DNA of 64,000 nucleotides. Source: Paenibacillus silagei. GTDB taxonomy: Bacteria; Bacillota; Bacilli; Paenibacillales; Paenibacillaceae. The stretch spans positions 372,001 through 436,000 of the forward strand of contig NZ_JAGGLV010000003.1 of NCBI RefSeq assembly GCF_017874735.1. Direction: 5' to 3'. The notes under the pieces are model-generated. The model ran no database searches. It was not told the DNA's origin and saw only the letters and a list, made by a program, of their open reading frames with translations. A program made the position numbers and the translations under genes. Below are positions 52,884 through 64,000 of the stretch, one piece after another (position 1 is the stretch's first letter; each line of letters opens with the position of its first letter).

Positions 52884-53630
52884 ATGGGTAGATTTGATGG
52901 GAAAGTAGCAGTTGTAACCGGAGGAACAAGCGGCATCGGGCTTGCGGCGGCAGAGCAGTTCGTACGAGAAGGGGCTTACGTGTTTATCACAGGACGCAGA
53001 CAACGTGAATTGGATGAAGCGGTACAGCAAATTGGTCAGAATGTTACAGGCATTCAAGGTGACATCTCCAAGCTGGAAGATCTGGACACCTTATTCGATA
53101 CCGTCAAGCGGGAAAAGGGACATTTGGACATTCTGTTTGCCAATGCCGGACTAGGATCATTCCTGCCGTTAGGCGAAATTACGGAAGCCCACTACTACAA
53201 GACTTTTGATGTCAACGTGAAGGGAACTATTTTCACCGTTCAAAAGGCATTACCCTTGTTCCCTAACCAAAAAGGTTCCATTATCCTGACAGGCTCTACG
53301 GCCGGCTCAATGGGGGTACCCGCGTTCAGTATCTATGGCGCCTCCAAGGCAGCGATCAGACAGCTCGTCCGCAACTGGATTCTGGATATCAAAGGAACTG
53401 GAATTCGGATGAACGTCCTTAGTCCGGGTTCAGTCGTCACACCGGCGTACGATGAATTGTTCGGCTCTGAGCTTGACAATTACCTGGAACAGGCCAAAAC
53501 AGATGTCCCGCTCGGCAGAGTAGGGCAGGTAGAAGAGATCGCAAATGCAGTCATGTTCCTGGCCTCTGAGGAGAGCAGTTATTTGAACGGCATTGAATTA
53601 TTCGCAGACGGTGGAGTGGCTCAAATCTAA
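52884..53630 (+). CDS. Short-chain dehydrogenase/reductase
   Basis: 248 residues, classical SDR fold. NAD(P)-binding TGGTSGIG near the N-terminus, NAG in FANAGLG, catalytic Ser in LTGSTAGS, and YGASK (Tyr-x-x-x-Lys). The cofactor loop [10 protein letters not shown] has two arginines after the second strand, which favours NADP(H). ATG 52884 with AAGAGGAG is preferred over the GTG at 52872, which lies inside that site. It is followed 45 bases later by an HxlR regulator, a frequent pairing for redox or electrophile response. Substrate unknown. Confidence 0.92.
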   Translation: MGRFDGKVAVVTGGTSGIGLAAAEQFVREGAYVFITGRRQRELDEAVQQIGQNVTGIQGDISKLEDLDTLFDTVKREKGHLDILFANAGLGSFLPLGEITEAHYYKTFDVNVKGTIFTVQKALPLFPNQKGSIILTGSTAGSMGVPAFSIYGASKAAIRQLVRNWILDIKGTGIRMNVLSPGSVVTPAYDELFGSELDNYLEQAKTDVPLGRVGQVEEIANAVMFLASEESSYLNGIELFADGGVAQI

Positions 53631-53675
53631 ATCAGCTTAACGTTTGTGTATCAACTCAGGAGATGATGGATTGTT

Positions 53676-54023
53676 ATGAAAATCTTTCACTGTGAACTGG
53701 AAGTTACACTAGAGGTGATCGGAGGGAAGTGGAAGGGGCTTGTTCTGTACTATTTAATCAAAGGACCCAAGCGGACAGGGGAGCTTAAACGGCTTGTTCA
53801 TAATATCTCGCAAAAGATGCTGATCCAAACGCTCCGGGAACTGGAGACAGACGGATTAATCCGCAGAACCATGTACAATCAAGTACCGCCTAAGGTGGAA
53901 TACTCAACGACAGAGCTGGGGCAATCCCTCGAACCCGTTTTGAGACTGCTTTGTAATTGGGGAGGGAATTACGCAGAACAATCCTACACTCCGGGCGAGT
54001 TTAAGATTTTGAATATGGATTAG
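53676..54023 (+). CDS. HxlR family transcriptional regulator
   Basis: 115 residues, winged helix of the HxlR/YodB/HypR group: CELEVTLEVIGGKWKGLVLYYL, then LKRLVHNISQKMLIQTLRELETDGLI and the wing VPPKVEYSTTELG. The single N-terminal cysteine (C6) is at the place used for thiol sensing of quinones or disulfide stress in YodB and HypR. It lies downstream of the SDR in the same direction and probably represses the shared promoter. Confidence 0.92.
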   Translation: MKIFHCELEVTLEVIGGKWKGLVLYYLIKGPKRTGELKRLVHNISQKMLIQTLRELETDGLIRRTMYNQVPPKVEYSTTELGQSLEPVLRLLCNWGGNYAEQSYTPGEFKILNMD

Positions 54024-54059
54024 GTGTTGTTTTTTTCATCCGGACATGTTAAAGTGGCT

Positions 54060-54102
54060 GTGTAAACGGTTAATTGATTTTTTCTTTCCGGAAAAATAAA
54101 AA
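54060..54102 (+). promoter_or_regulatory. cre site and promoter of the beta-glucoside operon
   Basis: TGTAAACGGTTAAT (54061-54074) closely matches the CcpA cre consensus. It abuts a -35 box TTGATT (54074-54079), then a 17-base spacer and TAAAAA (54097-54102). CcpA bound here would block the -35 region. Confidence 0.6.
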
Positions 54103-54126
54103 ATTAATTTCATATCATCCAATTAC

Positions 54127-54155
54127 AGCGTGTTACTGTTCGGCAGGCAAGGCTT
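54127..54155 (+). promoter_or_regulatory. RAT (ribonucleic antiterminator) for LicT
   Basis: The 29-base sequence contains TGTTACTG and GCAGGCAA in the order and spacing of LicT/BglG-type RAT sites. Its 3' end (GGCTT, 54151-54155) is also the 5' end of the terminator, so the two structures exclude each other. Confidence 0.88.
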
Positions 54156-54204
54156 GAATTGGGTGGGAATGCTTGATATTCCTACCCGATTTGGGCCTTT
54201 TTTT
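54151..54204 (+). terminator. Regulated leader terminator of the PTS operon
   Basis: A 20-bp stem (54151-54170 with 54178-54197, several wobbles) with a 7-base loop, followed by T7. It stops transcription unless LicT stabilises the RAT. Confidence 0.92.
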
Positions 54205-54221
54205 ATGCTCCTATTTCCTAA

Positions 54222-56129
<1,908 letters not shown>

Positions 56130-56176
56130 GACATTATTGGGTCTAAGATGCCCTGGAGAACGTGAGGTATACGCCG

Positions 56177-57016
56177 ATGAGAGTAGTGAAAATTCTCAAT
56201 GTAAACATAGTTCTGGCCGACCGCGAGGATGGCAAGGAAGTCATCGTGATGGGGAAGGGAATCGGCTTCAAAAGCAAGCCGGGGGATACCGTTAATGAGC
56301 ACGAGATCGAGAAGGTCTACATCGTCGAGAACAAGGACATGGCTTCCGATATGACAGCCTTAATGAGAGAGACCCCTAAGGAATACCTGATTCTGGCCGA
56401 TGAAATCATATCGTATGCAAAAGACGTTCTATCCAGGCATCTTAGCGAGAACCTCTATGTATCTCTGACCGATCACTTATATATGGCCGCCAAACGCTTC
56501 AAGTCCAATATAACGATCCAGAACCGGATGCGGTGGGAGGTACAGAAGTTCTACCCGCGTGAATATCAGATCGGGCTGCAGGCGCTGGGAATGATCAGGG
56601 AGAAGCTCGGAATCTCTCTGCCGGAAGAGGAAGCCGCGAACATCGCCTTTCATCTGGTGAATGCGCAGCAGACCGAGGACAACATGAGCCAGGTGCTGAT
56701 GATGACCAAGACGGTCAACGATATTTTGAATATTATCAAAATCCATTACGGTGTTGATTTTGACACGATGAGCATTAACTATTCACGTTTCTTGACTCAT
56801 CTCCAGTTCTTTGTCCAGCGCCTGATGGAGAACAAGATGCTTGAATCGCAGGACAGCGAGCTGCTTGACCAGATATCTAATAAATACCCGGAAGAAGGAA
56901 AGTGTGTAGCATCCATTAATACCTACATTGGAGCCAAATTCCACCGGCACATGTCTAATGAGGAGATGCTCTATCTCATTATCCATATCAGCCGGGTGAT
57001 GAACAGAAAAGAATAG
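56177..57016 (+). CDS. licT: Transcription antiterminator, LicT/BglG family
   Basis: 279 residues. An N-terminal RNA-binding CAT domain (about 1-58: VVKILNVNIVLADREDGKEVIVMGKGIGF) and two PTS regulation domains, PRD1 (about 65-170) and PRD2 (about 175-278), with conserved histidines in SLTDHLYMA, SRFLTHLQFF and FHRHMS...LIIHISRV. It binds the RAT at 54127 and allows transcription into the PTS gene. ATG 56177 is chosen with GTGAGGTA upstream. The gene lies between transporter and glucosidase; in B. subtilis licT lies first. Confidence 0.93.
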   Translation: MRVVKILNVNIVLADREDGKEVIVMGKGIGFKSKPGDTVNEHEIEKVYIVENKDMASDMTALMRETPKEYLILADEIISYAKDVLSRHLSENLYVSLTDHLYMAAKRFKSNITIQNRMRWEVQKFYPREYQIGLQALGMIREKLGISLPEEEAANIAFHLVNAQQTEDNMSQVLMMTKTVNDILNIIKIHYGVDFDTMSINYSRFLTHLQFFVQRLMENKMLESQDSELLDQISNKYPEEGKCVASINTYIGAKFHRHMSNEEMLYLIIHISRVMNRKE

Positions 57017-58498
<1,482 letters not shown>

Positions 58499-58507
58499 GC
58501 TGAGCGT

Positions 58508-58532
58508 AACCCGCACATCGTGCGGGTTTTCT
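58508..58532 (+). terminator. Terminator of the beta-glucoside operon
   Basis: AACCCGCA (58508-58515) pairs with TGCGGGTT (58521-58528), 5-base loop, then a T run. Confidence 0.92.
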
Positions 58533-58658
58533 TTATATACCCTGTCACAATTACGAGTCTGGAGACATCCGGCTGATGGGTTTGGAATATTTAGGATGCC
58601 AAATGAACCGAGGCTTAGTATAATAAGTGCAGACGGATTCCAAGGAGGAGGTGGTTGT

Positions 58659-58781
58659 ATGAGTGCAGGCGATATTAGTGGCATTAGCGACATTAGTGGC
58701 ATTACTCCGATGTTCCAATTGAATATGAAAAGGAGAGGCTTTCATGAGCTACAACCCCGAAATCCCGAGAACCCGGTATGA
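58659..58781 (+). CDS. Small ORF with very strong ribosome site (40 residues)
   Basis: ATG 58659 follows AAGGAGGAGGTGG. The product starts MSAGDISGISDISGIT, a short repeated Asp-Ile-Ser-Gly pattern, then a basic part (NMKRRGFHELQ). It overlaps the methyltransferase gene by 38 bases in another frame. A -10-like TATAAT lies at 58619-58624. It may be a leader that couples translation to the methyltransferase, or a small peptide, possibly its substrate. No family recognised. Confidence 0.5.
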   Translation: MSAGDISGISDISGITPMFQLNMKRRGFHELQPRNPENPV

Positions 58782-59580
58782 CAACTATGGTGACCGTGAA
58801 TGGACACGGCTTACGAAGGATGGTCCAGGCGAGCTTTTGTATCAGGTCCATTTGGACATCCTACAGCGCTATATCAAGCCTGGGGACCAAGTGTTGGAGA
58901 TTGGTGCAGGTTCAGGCAGGTACACCAAAGATCTGGCTACCATGTGTTCTGAGTTGACCGTCGCTGATCTGTCCAGCCATCAGATTGAATTCAACAAGTC
59001 CAAAATGCAAGAGCTGTCCCTGGTGGACAGAATCAAGGCATACCATGTGCTAGATGTGCTGGATATGAGCGTGTTTGCAGATGCTTCTTTTGACTCAGTA
59101 GTATGTATTGGCGGTGTCATCAACTATCTCTTGGACAGAGAGGCGGATGGTATCCGGGAGCTGCTAAGAGTACTTAAGCCGGGCGGCATCCTGATTGTCG
59201 GGTTGATGAGCTTCATCGGCGCTTCCATGTATTATCTCGAAGGCATCCGCTATGAGAAGGACCAGTTCGGGATCGATGCTACAAGATGGCTCATGAATAC
59301 AGGGGTTCAGGACGAAGATCATTATCCAGTTCCCAGCAAGCATTACGTCCATATGATGAGGAGCTCTGAACTGGATGCTTTATTTGCACAGTTTCCGGTT
59401 AATATTCTGGAGAGAAGCTCTGCCGGACTATATACGCAAGCTGGAGATGTTGCCTTGGAGAACGCCCGGGCTGACCAGGAATTCTGGAAGCTGCTTGTCG
59501 AACAGGAGATCGCGTTCACCAAACTGCCGGGCACGCTGGATTGCGGCATGAATCTCATCTACGTGGTGCGCAAGCTATAA
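58744..59580 (+). CDS. Class I SAM-dependent methyltransferase
   Basis: 278 residues. The Rossmann core has motif I VLEIGAGSGRYT (about 50-61), an acidic motif II end (VADLSS), FDSVVCIGGV and the post-motif LKPGGILIVGLMS. Residues after 160 form an extra substrate-binding part without a recognisable specificity. AAAAGGAGAG precedes ATG 58744. The small ORF upstream overlaps the start. The substrate is unknown. Confidence 0.88.
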   Translation: MSYNPEIPRTRYDNYGDREWTRLTKDGPGELLYQVHLDILQRYIKPGDQVLEIGAGSGRYTKDLATMCSELTVADLSSHQIEFNKSKMQELSLVDRIKAYHVLDVLDMSVFADASFDSVVCIGGVINYLLDREADGIRELLRVLKPGGILIVGLMSFIGASMYYLEGIRYEKDQFGIDATRWLMNTGVQDEDHYPVPSKHYVHMMRSSELDALFAQFPVNILERSSAGLYTQAGDVALENARADQEFWKLLVEQEIAFTKLPGTLDCGMNLIYVVRKL

Positions 59581-59613
59581 GACTGCCGCTCAATAAGCAT
59601 GACATAATCAAAA

Positions 59614-59645
59614 TCCCGTCTGCCACAAACAGGCGGGACTTTTTA
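59614..59645 (+). terminator. Terminator after the methyltransferase gene
   Basis: TCCCGTCTG pairs with CAGGCGGGA (one wobble) around 7 bases, then CTTTTT. Confidence 0.88.
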
Positions 59646-59672
59646 TATCCGAAGGAACGGGGGATCACGGAA

Positions 59673-60704
59673 ATGGGAGTATGGACTAGCTCAATGAATG
59701 GAGCACCTTGGACAAAAGGTAAAATGGATCAGGCGGTGAAGGAGCTCAGACAGCGGGAGCTTATTTCGTATGTCATCGATGTGGACAAGCTCCAGGATCT
59801 GCAGGAATTAGATCAGCATGTATTTGCCGAACGCCCGGATCTGGTCTTGTCAATTAGCCAAGCCGACAGGAAAGTGCGCTATTCCGAGGAATTGCTGCAG
59901 ACCTTAGCGGAACTACAGCACATCACAGCCTTAGAGTTGAATCTGTTTCATAGTGTGGATCTGAGTGTGCTTGGCAAGTTGCAGCGACTGCAGTTTTTAT
60001 CCATTTCGGCCAAAAAGCCGATAGACCTAAGCTTCCTCGCAAGCTTCAAGCAGCTACAATATCTCTCGGTCCATGGGCAGTTTCAGGACTTAACGCCGAT
60101 AGGCGATGCCGCCAGCCTGGATACCTTAATCTTGCGGACTACGATTCATGAGCTGGAATTTGTGCGCCGGTTGCCAAAGCTGCTGTGCCTCTTCATTCAT
60201 GACTCCATCTTGAAAGGATCAATGGATGCTCTCGCCGATTCTACCGTCCCCATGCTGAGTCTGGCGGCTATCCGCAACTTAACGGAGGTGGATGCCCTGG
60301 AGTCCATGAGCAATCTTACATACCTGAACTTATCCTTGCCGAAGCTTGAGGCTTTGTGTGACTTTTCGAATATGCCGGGGCTTATACAGCTTGAACTCGA
60401 TCAGATGAAATCCCTGGAGGATATTGACCCTTTATGGACCGCAACGCAGCTTGAAATGTTACAGCTAAGAGAGATTTCAGCAGCTGTGACCGCGAAGGAG
60501 TTAGAGCCTTTGACCGCAATGAAGCATCTGAAGCAGATCGACTTCCAGTTCCTTGATCTCAAAAAAGGAAGGATCGCAGCCTTACGTGAGTCGTTTGCCC
60601 AGGCAGGCAAGAGCCACCTATTGTATGAGAATATCGCTGAAGCCCAGCGGATTAAGCCCATGTCACTAGTGCATTTACGCATGCATATGGGATTAGATCA
60701 ATAA
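59673..60704 (+). CDS. Leucine-rich-repeat-like protein
   Basis: 343 residues from ATG 59673. After about 90 residues, a series of about 22-residue leucine-rich units runs to about 310 (for example HITALELNLFHSVDLSVLG, LQRLQFLSISAKKPIDLSFL, MSNLTYLNLSLPKLEALC). No signal peptide, anchor or catalytic domain, so it is probably cytoplasmic and binds another protein. The start follows a GGGGG stretch. The frame opens earlier but crosses the terminator. Function not known. Confidence 0.75.
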   Translation: MGVWTSSMNGAPWTKGKMDQAVKELRQRELISYVIDVDKLQDLQELDQHVFAERPDLVLSISQADRKVRYSEELLQTLAELQHITALELNLFHSVDLSVLGKLQRLQFLSISAKKPIDLSFLASFKQLQYLSVHGQFQDLTPIGDAASLDTLILRTTIHELEFVRRLPKLLCLFIHDSILKGSMDALADSTVPMLSLAAIRNLTEVDALESMSNLTYLNLSLPKLEALCDFSNMPGLIQLELDQMKSLEDIDPLWTATQLEMLQLREISAAVTAKELEPLTAMKHLKQIDFQFLDLKKGRIAALRESFAQAGKSHLLYENIAEAQRIKPMSLVHLRMHMGLDQ

Positions 60705-60740
60705 GTTAGTTCAATAAGACAGAAGATAGGAGTGATTGCG

Positions 60741-61043
60741 GTGATTGATTTAGTACAACTCCAGAAGAGAGTGTATCAGAATAAGCTGGAAAAGGGGTTC
60801 AATGTCACAGATATTTATCAGGAATTCTGTCTGACCCACGGCGAGCTGTCCGAAGCCTGCGATGCTTACCGGAAGAAGAAAGATGACCTCGGCGAAGAAT
60901 TAGCGGATGTTGCCATCTACCTGATTGGACTGGCGGAGATTCTGGGGATTAACCTGGAAGAAGAGATCATGAACAAGATCGAAAAAAATGAAAGCAGAGT
61001 CTATGAGAATAGGGATGGAGTGCTCATAAAAGTTAAGGACTAA
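60741..61043 (+). CDS. MazG-like nucleotide pyrophosphohydrolase family protein
   Basis: 100 residues from GTG 60741 behind AGGAGTG. An all-alpha fold with the metal-binding pattern ELSEAC...KKKDDLGEELADVAIYLIGLAEILG, where E-x-x-E and E-x-x-D helices bind magnesium in MazG proteins. These hydrolyse NTPs or dNTPs to monophosphates. The single short domain fits the house-cleaning dUTPase/MazG group. It is 36 bases after the LRR-like gene and may be cotranscribed. Confidence 0.82.
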   Translation: MIDLVQLQKRVYQNKLEKGFNVTDIYQEFCLTHGELSEACDAYRKKKDDLGEELADVAIYLIGLAEILGINLEEEIMNKIEKNESRVYENRDGVLIKVKD

Positions 61044-61144
61044 AGCGCATTCTCCAATCTTCATGCATAAGTACCCCGATAGTATGGAAAAACTTCTATA
61101 GTGCAGATAAACAGCATGAATAGATTTCTCAGGAGGTTAGCGTG

Positions 61145-61333
61145 ATGACAACTCAGGACCCGAAGGAGCTTTTGAAGCTGAAGCATGAGCAAGACGAGGA
61201 GAAGAGACAGTTCACTAGCTTTGCCCGGGCTGTATCCGAAGATGGGGAAGTAGAAGCAGGTCAGGAATTCAGTCATGACCGGGTGCCTGACGACCAGAAC
61301 CGTATGAAATCGGTGGAGAACAGACAGAACTGA
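61145..61333 (+). CDS. Small highly charged hypothetical protein
   Basis: 62 residues, about 40 percent charged (ELLKLKHEQDEEKRQF, EDGEVEAGQEFSHDRV), no hydrophobic segment. AGGAGG stands 8 bases before ATG 61145. It resembles small acidic helical proteins frequent in Bacilli, with no domain I recognise. A strong terminator follows. Confidence 0.65.
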   Translation: MTTQDPKELLKLKHEQDEEKRQFTSFARAVSEDGEVEAGQEFSHDRVPDDQNRMKSVENRQN

Positions 61334-61367
61334 GCAGGACCCTGACAGAAAAATACAATGGATGGAC

Positions 61368-61405
61368 CCTCAGGAAGCCTTCCATGCGTTCCTGAGGTTT
61401 TTTTT
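61368..61405 (+). terminator. Terminator upstream of the BCCT gene
   Basis: CCTCAGGAA pairs with TTCCTGAGG around a 12-base loop, followed by T8. Its flank (ATACAATGG...ACCCTCAGGA) resembles that of the terminator at 63159. Confidence 0.93.
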
Positions 61406-61446
61406 GTTTATTATTGTATACATACACTACTCATGGAGGTTCATAT

Positions 61447-63003
61447 ATGGTTTTTATCATTTCAATTACCATCGTAGCGATTTTTGCCATATGGGGAGCA
61501 GTGGCGCCTGACCAGATGGCAAGTACCGCTAATGCCGCCTACACTTTCTCCATCCATAATTTCGGCTGGTTCTATTTGCTGGCGACTCTGTTCTTCTTGA
61601 TCTTCACCTTCTATTTAGCCTTCAGCAGGTTCGGCAGTATCCGGCTGGGAGACGATGACGATGAACCGGAATATTCCACAGTCTCCTGGCTGTCGATGTT
61701 ATTCAGCGCAGGAATGGGGATCGGGCTGGTCTACTGGGGAGTGGCTGAACCGCTGTCCCATTATTTATCTCCGCCGGAGGGCGTACCAGGAGGGACGACA
61801 GAAGCAGCACGGATCTCCATGCGCTATTCTTTTTTCCATTGGGGACTTCACCCATGGGCCATCTATGCCGTCATCGGATTGACACTTGCTTATTTCCAGT
61901 TCCGCAAAGGGTACAAAGGCTTGATCAGCTCTGCTTTTATCCCTCTACTCGGTGAGAGGCTGGTGTCCGGCTGGCTGGGTAAAGCCATCGATATTTTGGC
62001 GGTAATTGCCACAATTTTTGGAGTAGCGACTTCGCTTGGTCTCGGGGCTCTGCAGATTAACGGAGGGTTGCACTATTTATTCGGACTTCCGAACACCGTA
62101 GCCGCTCAGATTGCAATTATTGCTGTAGTGACCGTGCTGTTCCTCATCTCAGCTACCAGCGGTCTGGACAAGGGGATCAAAATCCTCAGCAACACCAACT
62201 TAGTGATCGCCGTTCTTTTGATGCTGTTCGTATGGATCACGGGTCCGACCTCGTTTATCTTTGATACCTTTACCACCACATTAGGCAGTTACCTGCAAAA
62301 CATCGTCAATATGAGCTTGAGGTTAACGCCTTTTTCCAAGGGAACTTGGGTAGGGGCGTGGACCTTATTCTATTGGGCCTGGTGGATTGCCTGGGCACCC
62401 TTTGTCGGAACATTCATTGCTAGGATATCCAAAGGAAGAACTATCAAGGAATTTGTCATTTGTGTGCTGATTATACCGAGTCTGTTCGGTTTTATCTGGT
62501 TTTCGGTATTCGGGGGAACGGGCATGCAAATGGAGCTCTTCGATGGTGTCCAGCTGGCTGAAGCCGTTAAAGGAGACACGACCACCGCCCTTTTCGTCAT
62601 GCTGGAGCAATTGCCTTTAGGCACCATAGTATCGTTAATAGCTACGATCCTGATTATGATCTTCTTCATTACATCAGCCGATTCGGCTACCTTTGTACTG
62701 GGCATGCTGACGTCAGACGGCAAGCTGAATCCCAGCGCAAGAGTCAAACTAACCTGGGGAATTCTGCAATCCTCCATCGCTGTTGTGCTGCTGATTAGCG
62801 GCGGCTTGGGCGGCCTTCAGACCGCTTCCATTGTAGCTGCGCTGCCTTTTGCCATTGTTCTGATCGGCATGTGCTTCTCCCTGCTTAAAGCGCTCAAGGA
62901 GGAGGACAAAGAGCGCCGTCAACGGGAAAAACGCCAACGCCAACAGCTGAAGCGGCTGCTGGAGGAGCATGAGGCTATCCAAGCTAATGCGGATTCCATT
63001 TGA
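61447..63003 (+). CDS. BCCT family osmolyte transporter (OpuD/BetL-like)
   Basis: 518 residues, twelve predicted helices. Family signature GMGIGLVYWGVAEPLSHY, the substrate tryptophan box FYWAWWIAWAPFVGTFIARISKGRTIKEF, and TSADSATFVLGML. It imports glycine betaine or a related osmoprotectant with sodium. The charged C-terminal tail (KEEDKERRQREKRQRQQLKRL) is the sort used for osmosensing in BetP/OpuD. ATG 61447 has ATGGAGGT upstream; the in-frame 61414 start lacks one. Confidence 0.93.
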   Translation: MVFIISITIVAIFAIWGAVAPDQMASTANAAYTFSIHNFGWFYLLATLFFLIFTFYLAFSRFGSIRLGDDDDEPEYSTVSWLSMLFSAGMGIGLVYWGVAEPLSHYLSPPEGVPGGTTEAARISMRYSFFHWGLHPWAIYAVIGLTLAYFQFRKGYKGLISSAFIPLLGERLVSGWLGKAIDILAVIATIFGVATSLGLGALQINGGLHYLFGLPNTVAAQIAIIAVVTVLFLISATSGLDKGIKILSNTNLVIAVLLMLFVWITGPTSFIFDTFTTTLGSYLQNIVNMSLRLTPFSKGTWVGAWTLFYWAWWIAWAPFVGTFIARISKGRTIKEFVICVLIIPSLFGFIWFSVFGGTGMQMELFDGVQLAEAVKGDTTTALFVMLEQLPLGTIVSLIATILIMIFFITSADSATFVLGMLTSDGKLNPSARVKLTWGILQSSIAVVLLISGGLGGLQTASIVAALPFAIVLIGMCFSLLKALKEEDKERRQREKRQRQQLKRLLEEHEAIQANADSI

Positions 63004-63040
63004 CCCGATGTTATCCTTATAACTAAAATTTTAAAAAGGT

Positions 63041-63142
63041 GTGTTAAAGATCACAACGGATAATCTAAGGATAGAAGCTAACAGAATGGAGCTAGTTGCA
63101 GAGAATTTATTAAAAGATTTCGGCGCGGTTAGCCTGAAATAA
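63041..63142 (+). CDS. Doubtful 33-residue ORF
   Basis: GTG 63041 with AAAAAGG two bases away gives a short helical peptide ending ELVAENLLKDFGAVSLK. It lies between the BCCT gene and a terminator. There is no recognised family and the ribosome site is badly spaced. Confidence 0.2.
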   Translation: MLKITTDNLRIEANRMELVAENLLKDFGAVSLK

Positions 63143-63158
63143 TATACAATGGCTGAAC

Positions 63159-63195
63159 CCTCAGGAACGCGATCCTAGCGTCCTGAGGTTTTTTT
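63159..63195 (+). terminator. Terminator downstream of the BCCT gene
   Basis: CCTCAGGA pairs with TCCTGAGG, with inner CGC/GCG, then T7. It is nearly the same as the terminator at 61368. Confidence 0.92.
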
Positions 63196-63312
63196 CGTAA
63201 AGCCTCTATTCACAATTCAGATTAATATCTTATAAGAAATTCTAGAAATCACAGAAATTTATCCGGGCAGGGGGTGCTACTATACAACTATAAATAGAGA
63301 CGAGGTGATGAC

Positions 63313-64000
63313 ATGCAAGCGAAATTGGCAGCGGACGCCATGCCCCTACCCCAAAAGCGGAACTCATGGATAAGAACGATAAAAAAGTATAAAGTGATGT
63401 ACGCGCTCCTGTTCCCGGCGTTAGTTTATTTTGCCGTATTCAAATACATTCCTATGGCGGGAATCATTATTGCTTTTAAGAACTATAACCTGGCTTTGGG
63501 GCTATGGGACAGCCCGTGGGTGGGATTTAGAAATTTCACGGATTTTATGAATGGCGTTTATTTCTGGGACATCATGAGAAACACGATTATCATATCGCTG
63601 TATAAGCTGTTGTTCGGTTTCTCGGCTCCGGTCCTTCTGGCTTTGCTGCTGAATGAAGTGTATACCCAGTGGTTTAAGAAAATCGTACAAACGATCACTT
63701 ATTTGCCCCATTTTCTGTCATGGGTCATTGTGTATGGAATGATGGTGGCGTTATTGGCCCCGGGGGATGGGCTGTTCAACATGATTTTGAAGGAGGCTGG
63801 TGTTGAACCCATCTCATTCCTGACAGAACCTGCCTGGGGCCGGCTGCTGATTATCTTATCTGAAATATGGAAGGATATTGGCTGGGGCGCGATATTGTAC
63901 CTTGCCGCATTAGCAGGAATCGATCCAAGCTTGTATGAAGCGGCCAGAATGGATGGCGCCTCCAAATGGAGACAGCTCTGGCATGTAACCCTTCCCGGCA
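63313..64000 (+). CDS. ABC transporter permease, LplB family, 5' part
   Basis: The gene runs off the right edge; 229 codons are visible from ATG 63313, which follows GAGGTGATG. It has the LplB pattern VMYALLFPALVYFAVFKYIPM, AFKNYNLALGLWDSPWVG, LLFGFSAPVLLALLLNE, YLPHFLSWVIVYGM and the EAA loop YEAARMDGASKWRQLWHVTLPG. The EAA loop is close in sequence to the permease at 20430 (YEAADMDGASRMRKIWHVTLPG). It is probably the first gene of another sugar-import operon, with the second permease and lipoprotein beyond the window. Confidence 0.92.
   Translation, partial: MQAKLAADAMPLPQKRNSWIRTIKKYKVMYALLFPALVYFAVFKYIPMAGIIIAFKNYNLALGLWDSPWVGFRNFTDFMNGVYFWDIMRNTIIISLYKLLFGFSAPVLLALLLNEVYTQWFKKIVQTITYLPHFLSWVIVYGMMVALLAPGDGLFNMILKEAGVEPISFLTEPAWGRLLIILSEIWKDIGWGAILYLAALAGIDPSLYEAARMDGASKWRQLWHVTLPG

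Overview
The window is chromosomal DNA of a spore-forming, low-to-mid GC Firmicute, most likely Paenibacillus. This is inferred from gene style, not from a marker gene. The grounds are YesM/YesN-type two-component systems and Lpl/Ytc-type sugar ABC transporters, a very large AraC regulator with a membrane sensor, Spo0E-like and LicT proteins, many secreted or cytoplasmic glycosidases, strong AGGAGG ribosome sites, and dense short hairpin repeats between genes. No rRNA or tRNA gene was seen.

Layout. (1) 1-6434: the end of a YesM-like kinase, its YesN-like regulator, a carbohydrate-type ABC importer (lipoprotein plus two permeases) and a cytoplasmic metallophosphatase/nucleotidase. (2) 6565-10653: an alpha/beta hydrolase, a secreted cell-wall amidase and an MFS exporter. 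(3) 10737-16783: regulator, kinase, ABC ATPase, double-FtsX permease and CPBP protease, probably an envelope-stress or peptide-resistance module. (4) 16839-17835: a 210-bp foldback element and a MerR regulator. (5) 17877-34927: an amino-sugar locus with an AraC regulator, an LplB/YtcP-type ABC importer, a 1018-residue secreted multidomain protein with a GH18-like motif, NagB, NagA, GH20 and GH3/NagZ. It is split by a 51-bp hairpin array that an IS110-type element has entered. (6) 35206-38074: a GH127 enzyme and an unrecognised internally duplicated protein. (7) 38189-40065: an AT-rich pair of XRE regulators. (8) 40245-44451: a Spo0E-like protein, regulator, kinase and a LanFEG/Bcr-like ABC exporter. 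(9) 44640-50965: a large membrane protein, a second hairpin array, a fused NitT/TauT-type permease, its ATPase and a GNAT acetyltransferase. (10) 51145-54023: a shortened ABC exporter, an SDR and an HxlR regulator. (11) 54060-58498: a complete beta-glucoside PTS operon with cre, RAT antiterminator, EIIBCA, LicT and GH1. (12) 58659-64000: a small ORF, methyltransferase, LRR-like protein, MazG-like protein, small acidic protein, BCCT osmolyte transporter and the start of another Lpl-type permease.

The most unusual structure is a pair of tandem arrays with 51- and 52-bp periods (29145-31339 and 47256-47498). Each unit carries an AATGTA...TACATT hairpin around a GAAAAAC loop. An IS110-type element has landed in the loop of one unit. 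Its transposase has an in-frame TAG, and its left end carries a copy of the target centre, as expected of a guide (bridge) RNA. Other points of interest are the duplicated protein at 37085, the GH18-like secreted protein at 23980, and the ABC exporter at 51145 that lacks a normal coupling region.
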